This document shows, one piece after another, positions 34,030 to 43,984 of a DNA stretch of 64,000 nucleotides. Location of the stretch: positions 1 to 64,000 of the forward strand of contig JAQFVV010006826.1 in assembly GCA_028023455.1 (NCBI GenBank), in the 5' to 3' direction. The translations under genes were made by a program, and so were the position numbers. The stretch is from Epiperipatus broadwayi. Lineage: Eukaryota > Onychophora > Udeonychophora > Euonychophora > Peripatidae. Position 1 is the first letter of the stretch. Every line of letters starts with the position of its first letter. Below the pieces are notes generated by a model. That model was not told the DNA's origin and ran no database searches. It was given only the letters and a program-made list of their open reading frames with translations.

Positions 34030-35900
34030 TATACATAATACACATTCATATATATTATAGAATTATTATGCAAAAATAATGAATATAAATATTAAACTTT
34101 CTTTCTTGTTTAAAAATAATATTACAGCTTTTGTGTTGTATCTTTAATTAATTGACATTTTAAAAGTGTTCATGGAAATGAAAGATTTTAATGCAAGCAA
34201 TTATCATTAAAAATTCCATTTAAAAAAATTACTTTTAGAGCTTTTTATTCTTGTAATTTTTAGGCTGAAATACTTTTTATCACTGGAAAATCTATTTAAG
34301 TTTTCGTAACTTTTATTTATTTCCAGTGCATTCTATGTAAACATTCTTGAAATAAAGACTAACACATAACTGGTTTGAATGCAATGTTTCAAGCACCAAA
34401 AAAAAAAAAAAAACATTTTTTTTTTGTTTTAAAATAAATCCAAAACAAGTTATGTAAATTTTATTGGTAATCCTCTTTTTCTTTAATTAAATGGTTATAA
34501 TGGTATTTGTTATACAATTATACACTTTTGAGCTGTTTATATAGTATCCCTTTTAGCAAATATGCTTTTAAAATATTCTTTCTATATAAATGAGAGTCAA
34601 ATTATGTTCTGACTTCTTTTCTAACTTAACATGTCAATTCAAATGTTACTAGTAGTATTAATAAAATAATATAACTTAGCAGCATTAAAAAATAATGGTT
34701 TGTACAGTAAAAGTTACTTTTTCAGATTAGAAACAACTCCTGACATCTTTTATTTCATCAGAAAACAAAATTCTCTTTTTAAAAATATTTATTGATAACA
34801 ACCAATCATAATGCTTGATTCTTCAGCTAATTATATATAAAATCTATGAAAGTTGATTTTTTTAAAATAGTATTTTAATGGTTTTAATCTAAATAGTGGG
34901 TGTTTGCTGTTTTGGACTTTAGGGTAGTGCTGTGATCAACATATCTCTACATTGTTTTAAGCCTATCTATAACTTTACATTACCATGTGAAATTTTATTT
35001 TACAGTAGTTACAATTTTAAAATTGTTAGTTGAAAAAAAATTGAAGATGTCAGCATTATATGGAAATTTTATGCAATTACAATATCTTATTAAAATCTGA
35101 AAATGTCAGCATTATATGGACTTTTTATGCAATTACAATATCTTATATGCCAAAAGAAATGACAATTTCTGATTGGATAAGAGTTTTAACCTGAAAGCAA
35201 ATAACTGAAAAAATACTTTCCTAAAGAAAAATTGTAATTTTCAATAATTTGTTTACTTATCAAATGATATTTATGCAATATTTTTATAAAATACTTATTT
35301 TAAACCAAAAATGTATGTCACTACAATTAATTATTATTTTTAGGTAGACAATTTTTAAAAAATCCATTATAGCAAGTCAAATCTATTTTTACTGGGTAAA
35401 ATAGAATACTCTTTTGTCAAAAGGATAAATAATTTTTTTAAAAAATTTTATCAACAATAATTTTAATCTTTACTTTTAAGAAATATTTTTTTTAATGATA
35501 ACTAAGTATAAATTTCTTTTGATTTTAAAAATGGAATTCAAATATCTAATATTTCATTCTACTAACTTTTTGAATATAAAGACAAGAGCAATTTAGAAAT
35601 TTATTTTTATATTTTGCAAAGGTCAAATATTAATTTTTAGAATGCCTAACATTTTAAAACTGATTATCAATACATCATATAGAAAAAAGATTTAATTTTA
35701 AAAATACAATGTTCAAATATGAAGGAATATGGATGAAAGTCTCACTAAGGCCCATTCAAAATAAAAAGGTGGACTACACCATCAGAGGTTAAGAAAAAGG
35801 CAAAAGTAATGTTTAGTAAAATCAAAATAATTGAACATTTTCTTTCTATAAGTGTTTTCACAAGTCTATTAAATTAAAAAAAAAAGAAAATTGATATTAA
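34030..35900. other. No gene seen
   Basis: AT-rich non-coding DNA. A short local duplication around AGCATTATATGGA and TTTATGCAATTACAATATCT (35050-35145) is the only structure noted. Confidence 0.5.
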
Positions 35901-36010
35901 ACAATTCAAAACTCTCCATACAGTAGTGCACCCTGTGCCAAACAGAATAATCAATGGATTCCAGAAGGCTTGTGCATAAAATCCCTATCCAATGCCTACT
36001 CATACAATAT

Positions 36011-36050
36011 CCCCAGACTAGTTTCTGGTTTGTGGCCTTCATCAGTGAGG
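36011..36050 (-). ncRNA. Hammerhead ribozyme, HHR-2, array copy 1
   Basis: CCUCA, CUGAUGA, AGGCCACAAACCA, GAAAC, UA, GUC, UGGGG on the minus strand. Stem I has five pairs including U-G, stem III has two pairs with a two-base loop, and the cleavage triplet is GUC. Stem II is only GG/CC because the third pair is C-A. Confidence 0.8.
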
Positions 36051-36771
36051 AGCTTTGGATCTGAGAGCACTGCACCTAGATCTTAAAATCTAATGCAACC
36101 CTCCAGCAACCACCTTTTATCTCTACTTAACTATAAAACTATGAGAATGAAATTGAAAACAAAAATATTTTCAATCTTAAGCTCAATAGCTTATATAGTC
36201 ATATGTGTCTGAACTCAGTTCAGCATCCACACATTTTAGTGTCTTTGGCTCTTTAACAACCATAGCCACCACTATCCTATTAGGAAGAATTGGTGTTAAA
36301 CCATTAAGCATCACATGATCACAATCTCTTATACTAGCACATAATTGTTTATAAACAAGACAAAACTCTCCATACAGTAGTTTGGGAATATTGGATGAGT
36401 TGGCATTGGATAGGGATTTTATGTACAAGCCTTCTGGCATCCATTGATTACTCTGGTTGGCACAGAGTGGCCATACTGTATGGAGAGTTTTGCCTTGTTT
36501 ATAAACAATTATGTGGTAATATAAGAGATGGTGATCATGTGATGTTTAATGGCTTAAAATTGATATTATTTTTTTGTAATATCAAAAAAATCGTTCAACA
36601 TTTGTAATCAAATTAACCCAAATACAAGCATGTATATACAAGTAACTTTCTACTTATATACAAAGGCAAAACTCCCCATACAGTAGTGCCACCCTGTGCC
36701 AAACAGAGTAATCAATGGATGCCAGAAGGCTTGTGCATAAAATCCTTATCTAGTGTCTACTCATCCAATAT

Positions 36772-36811
36772 CCCCAGACTAGTTTCTGGTTTGTGGCCTT
36801 CATCAGTGAGG
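36772..36811 (-). ncRNA. Hammerhead ribozyme, HHR-2, array copy 2
   Basis: Same 40-nt sequence as the copy at 36011, offset by 761 bp, including the weakened stem II. Catalytic core, GAAA and GUC are intact. Confidence 0.8.
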
Positions 36812-37531
36812 AGCTTTGGATCTGAGAGCACTGCACCTAGATCTTAAAATCTAATGCAACCCTCCAGCAACCACCTTTTATCTCTACTTAACTATAAAAC
36901 TATGAGAATGAAGTTGAAAACAAAAATATTTTCAATCTTAAGCTCAATAGCTTATATAGTCATATGTGTCTGAACTCAGTTCAGCATCCACACATTTTAG
37001 TGTCTTTGGCTCTTTAACAACCATAGCCACCACTATCCTATTAGGCAGGATTGGTGTTAAACCATTAAGCATCACATGATCACAATCTCTTATACTAGCA
37101 CATAATTGTTTATAAACAAGACAAAACTCTCCATACAGTAGTTTGGGAATATTGGATGAGTAGGCATTGGATAGGGATTTTATGTACAAGCCTTCTGGCA
37201 TCCATTGATTACTCTGGTTGGCACAGAGTGGCCGTACTGTATGGAGAGTTTTGCATTGTTTATAAACAATTATGTGGTAATATAAGAGATGGTGATCATG
37301 TGATGTTTAATGGCTTAAAATTGATATTATTTTTTTGTAATATCAAAAAATCGTTCAACATTTGTAATCAAATTAACCCAAATACAAGCATGTATATACA
37401 AGTAACTTTCTACTTATATACAAAGGCAAAACTCCCCATACAGTAGTGCCACCCTGTGCCAAACAGAGTAATCAATGGATGCCAGAAGGCTTGTGCATAA
37501 AATCCTTATCTAGTGTCTACTCATCCAATAT

Positions 37532-37571
37532 CCCCAGACTAGTTTCTGGCTTGTGGCCATCATCAGTGAGG
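37532..37571 (-). ncRNA. Hammerhead ribozyme, HHR-2, array copy 3 (best)
   Basis: CCUCA, CUGAUGA, UGGC-CACAA-GCCA, GAAAC, UA, GUC, UGGGG. This is the only HHR-2 copy with a fully paired four-base stem II. With intact core, AC/GU stem III and five-pair stem I it is the most credible active ribozyme here. Predicted cleavage is after the C of GUC. Confidence 0.85.
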
Positions 37572-37769
37572 AGCCTTGGATCTGAGAGCACTGCACCTAA
37601 ATCTTAGGCACTAGATAGGGATTTTATGCACAAGCCTTTTGGCATCCATTGATTACTCTGTTTGGCACAGGGTGGCACTACTGTATGGGGAGTTTTGCCT
37701 TTGTTTACAACAAATTATGTGCTAGTATAGAGATGGTGATCATGTGATGTTTGATGGTTTAACTTTCTA

Positions 37770-38950
37770 CTTCTCACATACATGCAAAAATAGAGCATTT
37801 ATGCTGTTAGATGGCTAAGGATATAAGTTAGAAAATAAAAAAAAATATTCTTGATTTTTGGTTTATTGACTCTTATTTGGTTAATATAAGGTGATATCTA
37901 TGCTTAATCTGTGCCTATTTTTGGATTCATTCCCAGTACACCCACAAAGTATCAAAAATATACACAATCTACTCTCAAGATAGCCTCTATAGATAAAAAA
38001 TGGATTCATATAGAAATTATTTTGATAGCAGATTATGGATATGTTATCGGTTTAATAAGCTTTGGCTGTTCTACTACAAATTACATGTGGATATCAATTA
38101 ACTATTGACAATTTATATATAAAATTACAAATCCCAGTTTCTAAGATTCGGAATGTATATAAACAAGATTTTCAAAATAAATAAAGGAACAAAATAAAGT
38201 TAACATCAAAAAAGAAATTAACTAAATACATGACTCAACCATTTAGAATTCAGTTAGTAATACAAATATATAAATTATACCTAAAAATAAAATTATTATC
38301 ATAATGGCATTAGTGTTTGGAATGTAAACTAAATAAATAGTGCTAACATTAATGCAGTTAGTCTAATTATTTAAGACATCCATGATAATGAAATTTATAA
38401 CCTGTATCTTTAAAATTATTAAGGTTCAATAATGAATATTGTCATGTAAAATAAATAAATAAGAATTATAGAAAAATAATTTTACTCAGAGTTTAAATAA
38501 AATACTTCCATGTGTATATTTGCTAAAATCATAATTTGTAACGACAGATATCTATGTATAAAAGCTTTCTCCATTATTAAGTTTGTGCTGGAGACAGGTT
38601 TCTTCTCTATATACAGAGGAGTCTAACAAATATAGTTATCATTAATTATTTCTATAAATTAATTCCCATATGTTTTTTGTACCTCTTAGCTTAAAATTAA
38701 TACAGTAATATTAGTAAAAGTTTTACAAAATTTTTAAAATCATATAATAGCATTTATTACTTACTGGTCAAGCTTATTTCACAACACTTTTATCCATTTT
38801 TAAGAAACTCTATCCATGAAATTAAAACTTGAAATAGAAGACATTAAGAAAATGAATAGATGTTTACCTATAAAAAAAAATAATATATATATAATTAAAA
38901 AAAGCAAATCATATATCACAAGAATTGTTTTAAGCTTGGATTACAGATAT
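37770..38950. other. No gene seen
   Basis: AT-rich non-coding DNA; the 65-aa frame at 37911-38108 is not recognisable. Confidence 0.5.
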
Positions 38951-38952
38951 GT

Positions 38953-39276
38953 AATATAGGGAATGTACCAATAGCTCTAATAAGCTTTCATCAATAAGTA
39001 TCACAAGAAAAAGCATTTAAAAATCTCTATCTAGAATAATCCTTATCCTCAGACTGGTTTCGAGCTTTTGGCTCATCTCAGTGAGGCACTGGGACATTCA
39101 AATACTAGATCTCAAAATACCAACTGACTGAATGTCCAGCACTTCACTGAGGTGAGCCAAAAGCTGGTCTGATGATAAGGATTATTCTAGATAGAGATTT
39201 TTAAATGCTTTTTCTTGTGGCACTTATTGATAAAAGCTTATTAGAGCTATTAGTATACTCCCTATATTGCATATAT
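38953..39276. repeat. 324-bp palindrome with hammerhead-like centre
   Basis: Arms beginning ATATAGGGAATGTACCAATA and ending TATTAGTATACTCCCTATAT pair over more than 130 bp (AATAAGCTTTCATC, AAAAATCTCTATCTAGAATA). The central part has a hammerhead-like sequence on the minus strand and a deleted version of it on the plus strand. It is related to but distinct from HHR-2. Non-coding. Confidence 0.8.
39047..39086 (-). ncRNA. Hammerhead-like motif with 2-nt core insertion
   Basis: Minus strand: CCUCA, CUGAGAUGA, GCCAAAAGCUC, GAAAC, CA, GUC, UGAGG. Stem I is perfect (CCUCA/UGAGG), and GAAAC...GUC is normal. The conserved CUGAUGA appears as CUGA-GA-UGA, two extra bases. GAGC/GCUC could pair as stem II if the core is re-registered. 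Activity is uncertain. Confidence 0.5.
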
Positions 39277-39817
39277 ATATATATAATACTAAATAAAAAA
39301 ACTGAATAATAAAGAAAAATATATTTTAAATTACATTTTATATATTTAATGCTACATATAAAAATAATAAATTACTGCCAAAATACATAAATAGAGATTA
39401 GTATTAAAAAGATGGCAAGGAAAATAAACAGATTTATATATAATAAAGTAAAAAAAAGTAATTAAAAAAATAAATAATAAACATAAACTTAATATTGAAA
39501 TAAAATGTATATCTGTAAACAAATTCAGAAATATTATAATAACTTATAATAATAGTAAAATAAATGTTTTAGAGAATTTGAATGTTATCTATGAGATTAA
39601 ATATGTAGATTGTGAAGTAAAATAATAAAAATTAATTACATAGATAGTTTTAAACCAATAAACATCACATGTTCACCATTTCCTATGCTTGCTTAGAACT
39701 GTTATTAAAACAGGCAAACTCTCTATACATATTGCCATTCAGTGCAAGCCAGAGTAATCAATGGATGCCAGAAGGCTTGTGCATAAAATCCCCATCTAGT
39801 GCCTACTCATCCAATAT

Positions 39818-39857
39818 CCCCAGACTAGTTTCTGACTTGTGGCCTTCATCAGTGAGG
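39818..39857 (-). ncRNA. Hammerhead ribozyme, HHR-2, left foldback
   Basis: CCUCA, CUGAUGA, AGGC-CACAA-GUCA, GAAAC, UA, GUC, UGGGG on the minus strand. Stem II has three pairs with one G-U. Core and cleavage triplet are intact. Confidence 0.78.
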
Positions 39858-40236
39858 AGCCTTCTGGAATCCATTGATTACTCTGGCTTGCACTGAATGG
39901 CAATATGTATAGAGAGAGAGTTTTGCCTATTTTAATAACAGTTATAAGCAAGCATAGGAAATGGTGATCATGTGATGTTTATTGGCTTAAAACCAATCCT
40001 GCTTAATAGGATAGTGGTGGCTATGGTTATTAAAGAACCAAAGTCATCAAAATGTATAAGTACTGAACTGAGTTCAGACCTATATGACTATATATGCTAA
40101 TGAGCTTGGATTGAAAATATTACAGTGTTTTCAATTTAAGACTCATAGTTTTATAGTTAAGTAGAGATAAAAGGCAGCTGCTGGAGGGTTGCATTAGATC
40201 CTAAGGTCTAGGTGCAGTGCTCTCAGATCCAAGGCT

Positions 40237-40276
40237 CCTCACTGATGAAGGCCACAAACCAGAAACTAGTCTGGGG
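40237..40276 (+). ncRNA. Hammerhead ribozyme, HHR-2, sense copy
   Basis: CCUCA, CUGAUGA, AGGCCACAAACCA, GAAAC, UA, GUC, UGGGG on the plus strand; predicted cleavage after C40271. Stem II is reduced to GG/CC. Confidence 0.8.
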
Positions 40277-40399
40277 ATATTGGGTGAGTAGGTACCTGAT
40301 GGGGATTTTATGCACAAACCTTCTGGCATTCATTGATTACTCTGGTTTGCACTGAGTGGCAATACGTATAGAGAGTTTTGCCCCTACATAGATAGTTCC

Positions 40400-41500
40400 A
40401 AGAATTAATTAAAAATAAGTCATCACCTACACAACAAAATTTTGTTATGTAAGAAAACTTGCAGCAAACTAAATTTAAGAAATATAAAATTGAAATGGTT
40501 GCAAATATATAAATTTTTAGTGAAAAAAAATGTGCTAATAAAAATACATAAACAAATAGATCAGTAAAAATTATGCTAAAAATTAAAATAAATATATGTT
40601 AGATTTATATATACAAGAATTTAAAAAGTTATGAGAAAATTAAATAATAAATGAAAATGTAATGTAAAAATAAAATGTATACATAAAAATAAAATATAAA
40701 CATTTACTAAATTACAATAATATTAAAATAAACATTTTAGAAAAGTTAAACGATATCCAACAGATTAAATGTATAAACTATAAATAAAAAATTAATTACA
40801 TAGATATTACCAAAAATATATTAAAAATAAGTGTTAAACAGTAAGTAAACAACAAAAATTTTGTTATATAAGAAACATCTTGAAAATAAAATATGAGAAT
40901 TATAAAATGGAAATAGTTGAAAGTAAAAATTTTTTTAGCGAAAAAATAATAAAAGAAACATTATATACATAGATATAATGGAATGAAACTAGAATTCATT
41001 TTATATAAAAAAAATTAATTAATTAAAATACTTTTAGATTGGATTAATAATTTTAAAAAATAATCAAAATAAAATCAAAAACATCATTAAACCTAAAAGA
41101 CTTTTATGAAAAATAAAAAAACAAGTTTCATATATCAAGAAATTTTTTAAAAAAAGTGGATTTTTTTTTTCTATAATTAAATTTTAAAGATAGATAAATG
41201 ATTAAAGATTTTAAAAACTATTAAATATAAGTTTAAAACCTATAATAAAAAGGAAGACATAAATACATGTAAAGTTTTAAAAATATTAAAAATATAATAA
41301 AGGGAAAATAAATTTTATTTCAAATATAATTTATATTGATTTGTAGAATTTTCTATAAATATGTTGCCAGTTACATTTATGAATAAATTAATATAATATA
41401 TGGTGTTATATTTATTTCTTTTTATAATTGTCATATATAAATAAATTAAACATTAAAAGCATAAAGCTAAATTAGTCAATAAATAATCAAAATAATCCCA
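40400..41500. other. No gene seen
   Basis: Extremely A-rich non-coding DNA. Related AATTACATAGATA segments near 39.63 and 40.80 kb suggest local duplication, but no element boundaries are visible. Confidence 0.45.
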
Positions 41501-41502
41501 AA

Positions 41503-42375
41503 TTGACAACTCAACCAGACTCAAAAATAAACTCTAAAACACAAACAATGGTTTCATTTCCACAAGCAGACTCCTCACATGTAAAAAACTACAAAATAAC
41601 AACATATTTAAATGAAACATTACCCACAATTCCACTCACTTCCCATACATCTTTATTGTTTAAAAAAATTTAAACAAGTTAATTGTTTCAGAATTATAAA
41701 TTTTTAATAATAAAGATTCTTAAATTCTAATTTTTATTTCATTTCTCTCAAAGAAGACAACCTTAACCTCATTAAAATAATAGTGTGGCCTGTATTTTTT
41801 TCATTGATATATAAAGCAGAACTGAGATATTTATTTTTAACCAAATTGTGGACTTAATCATTGAAGTATTGAATAGCTTCACACTCTCAGTTCTAACTGT
41901 TTCAGCTTCACCTATTTATATAGAAAGTAGGTTGAAGTAAAGAAGGGTTTCCCTCTTTTCTTCCAAAGAGTAAGCTTGTGATTAAGACCTGTAGAGGTCC
42001 CTACCTTTGTATTTTCAAGTGCACATGCTTAAAGGTTTATTGCCTTAGTAAATATTGCTTTGCATATTCATAAAAAAGATATAGGCAATACTATTAATTT
42101 TGATGAAGCTAAGGTTGTCATCTTTGAGAGAAATGAAATAAAAAGAATTAAAGAATCTTTATTATTAAAAATTTATGATTCTGAAGTAATCATCTTATTT
42201 AAAAATTCTTTTAATATTAAGGGTGCACGTGATGTAAGTGTTATTGTGGGTAATATTAGTTTAAATATGTTATTTTGTAATTCTTTACACTTGAGAAACC
42301 TCCTTGTAGCAGTGAAACCATTGGTTATATTTTAGAGTTTATATATTTTTGCTAGTCTGTTCAAGTTATGAATGT
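41503..42375. repeat. Inverted pair of PLE 3' ends
   Basis: The left arm (about 41503-41790) is the diverged reverse complement of the right arm (about 42085-42375). Examples are CATTTCTCTCAAAGAAGACA against CATCTTTGAGAGAAATG, and AATAATAAAGATT against AATCTTTATTATT. The right arm codes for a PLE C-terminal tail on the plus strand; the left arm reads the same tail on the minus strand (VKVVFFERNEIK). About 290 bp separate the arms. Confidence 0.65.
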
Positions 42376-42775
42376 GGGATAATTTTGCTTATTTTATTAA
42401 CTAGTTTAACTTTAAGTTTTTAATGCTTCTTTGAAGGTGGATATTATATATTTTGCACAAGTTTCCAATTTTATTTTGTCTATATATTAGACTAGTATTT
42501 TAGATATGTGTACTTTTAAAGATATTAAAATTTACAAAAAGTATATGAATGATGTTTTTGTTTGTGGAAATGCCAATACTATAAATTTGCTTGTAGAAAA
42601 TTAAATAATTTGAATGGCTTGAAATGGACTATTGAAAAGAAACCGGACAAAAATATTAAGTATTTGGATTTAATTATTACAAGAGCTAATAGTATGTTAA
42701 GTTATAAATTAATAATCAAATCATTGCAAAAAAGGGTTATAAAATTCTTCAAAATTTAATTCTCTGTTTAGCAAA
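42060..42775 (+). pseudogene. Penelope-like element fragments (tail, then RT)
   Basis: Frame 42060-42335 contains INFDEAKVVIFERNEIKRIK and EVIILFKNSFNIKGARDV, a tail downstream of GIY-YIG as also seen at 2.5 kb. It is followed at 42.54 kb by KYMNDVFVCGNANTI, matching the PLE RT catalytic box with YVDD changed to YMND. Frame 42562-42759 then gives LNNLNGLKWTIEKKPDKNIK, YLDLIITRANSMLSYK, the RT thumb start. A tail preceding an RT implies two copies head to tail, a common PLE arrangement. All are broken. Confidence 0.7.
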
Positions 42776-42779
42776 ATAA

Positions 42780-43915
42780 GAAAAAAATGTAGATGTTTTA
42801 ATAAATTCTAAAATAAAAATGAAGTGGAATGGGTCAGATTTGTGTCACAGATATTTCGCGTGATTAGTTATTTATAACTTGTGCAGCAACACATTTTAAA
42901 ACTTCATATTTTCAAGCATTATCAATTGATTACAGAATAAAATACCGTTTTCTCAGAGTTTACTCAACTTTCCAGATGCATGGTTTTTTTTTACCCCACA
43001 TCGGTCTGGCAATCTTCCTTATCTCACTATTCATCTCACATGTTGCCCTTTTTTAGTCTCTTGTTATTTTCAGATCAAGAGTTTAATTAACAGTCAATCA
43101 GCAACATGACAAACCTAATTTCATTTCAGCTATTTAATTCTTCTAATGGTTTCAATGATTCTTGTTTAATCTTTTACCAATGTATTTCCGTCTTGTTAAT
43201 ATAAATGCGCATTTTTCATACTTTAAAATATCTTTATTGCGATTCTATTAAATGACTAATTCTCAAATCCATAAGTAAACACATAGGCATTGTCAAATCC
43301 ACTCTATATATGTTTAATTTTAAGATTATTTTCTTCCATTGTGATTACTTAAGATCTAATCAAGGCGTTTAAGTATTGTTAACTTTTCCAATTACATCAC
43401 TATCAATCTTTCGTTTATTTTTTTTATAGCCATTAAACATAATTAAATATTTTTAGTATTTATCTTTAGTTGTAAGCTTGTTGCTATCTTCTCTTAGCTT
43501 TTATAATATTTGCTGAAGACCTGAGGCATTATTTGTCAAAATAACTACATTATCTGCAAAATCTAGATGACTTAAGCAATCTTTATTTTTATTTTCTTAG
43601 ATTTTTATTTTAGTACGCAAAATACTTCCTGTAAAACTACTTTAAAAAAGTTTCTAGGTGATAGTATCAACTTGAAAACACTATTATTAATATTAATCTT
43701 GTTAAAACTACCTGCGCAAGATCTAAATTGGCTGATATTTCAGGTAGATAATTCTTATCATTGCTATAACTGCAATAGAGTGAATTTTTGAATGAGTCAA
43801 ATAAGAAAATAAAATTTTTGACTTAAGAGTGGCGGTAAAACGCTTTTAAAATTATTTCATTTAATTTATATTTAATTTTTTATTACTGTGAATAAGTAGT
43901 CATATATCTTACTCA
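42780..43915. other. Possible LINE debris, no intact gene
   Basis: No usable frame. Around 43.43-43.58 kb the minus strand reads roughly FADNVVILTN, similar to an RT motif C, suggesting a very decayed RTE-type LINE on the minus strand; I could not extend it reliably. Confidence 0.35.
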
Positions 43916-43920
43916 AAACA

Positions 43921-43980
43921 ACAATTGTTCATCATATGATCATTTCCTATGCTTACACAACTTGTTAAAACTGTGCGATG
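43921..43980. repeat. Outer arm of HHR-2 element split by a LINE
   Basis: CATATGATCATTTCCTATGC and TTACACAACTTGTTAAAACT match the HHR-2 outer arm. The rest of the element (47801-48072, ending GTTTTAACAATTGTTG) lies 3.8 kb away on the other side of a LINE. Confidence 0.7.
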
Positions 43981-43984
43981 CGAA

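Larger units (their letters stand above)
35907..37765 (-). mobile_element. HHR-2 tandem array, 760-bp period
   Basis: Units start at 35907, 36667 and 37427 (CAAAACTCYCCATACAGTAG), giving two complete 760-bp repeats and a partial third. Each carries a minus-strand hammerhead. The two complete units also hold the body (CCCTCCAGCAACCACC, ACTCAGTTCAGCATCC), an outer arm (GCATCACATGATCACAATCT) and a truncated palindrome lacking its ribozyme. The third unit ends in GATGGTGATCATGTGATGTT. A minus-strand transcript of the array would be cut into about 760-nt monomers if the ribozymes work. No protein is encoded: the 85-aa frames at 36183 and 36944 are the same repeat read twice. Confidence 0.85.
39650..40385 (+). 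mobile_element. Complete HHR-2 element, 736 bp, 12-bp TSD
   Basis: ACATAGATAGTT at 39638-39649 is repeated at 40386-40397. The insert begins with a foldback (39650-39990) whose outer arms (CATCACATGTTCACCATTTC and GAAATGGTGATCATGTGATG) and inner arms enclose a minus-strand ribozyme. It continues into a single-stranded body (GGATAGTGGTGGCTATGG, GCAGCTGCTGGAGGGTTGCA) with a plus-strand ribozyme near the 3' end, ending GAGAGTTTTGCCCC. Length is close to the 760-bp unit of the tandem array. No ORF. TSD size and fixed ends argue for RNA-mediated insertion by LINE or PLE machinery. Confidence 0.8.

Noticed and set aside
36183-37201. Duplicated 85-aa frames (MPEGLYIKS...) as a gene family
   Set aside because: They are the same segment of the 760-bp HHR-2 repeat read twice and cross ribozyme and palindrome arms. 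No protein family resemblance.
35907-37765. CRISPR array
   Set aside because: The repeats are 760 bp with no short-repeat/unique-spacer pattern, and the genome is clearly eukaryotic.
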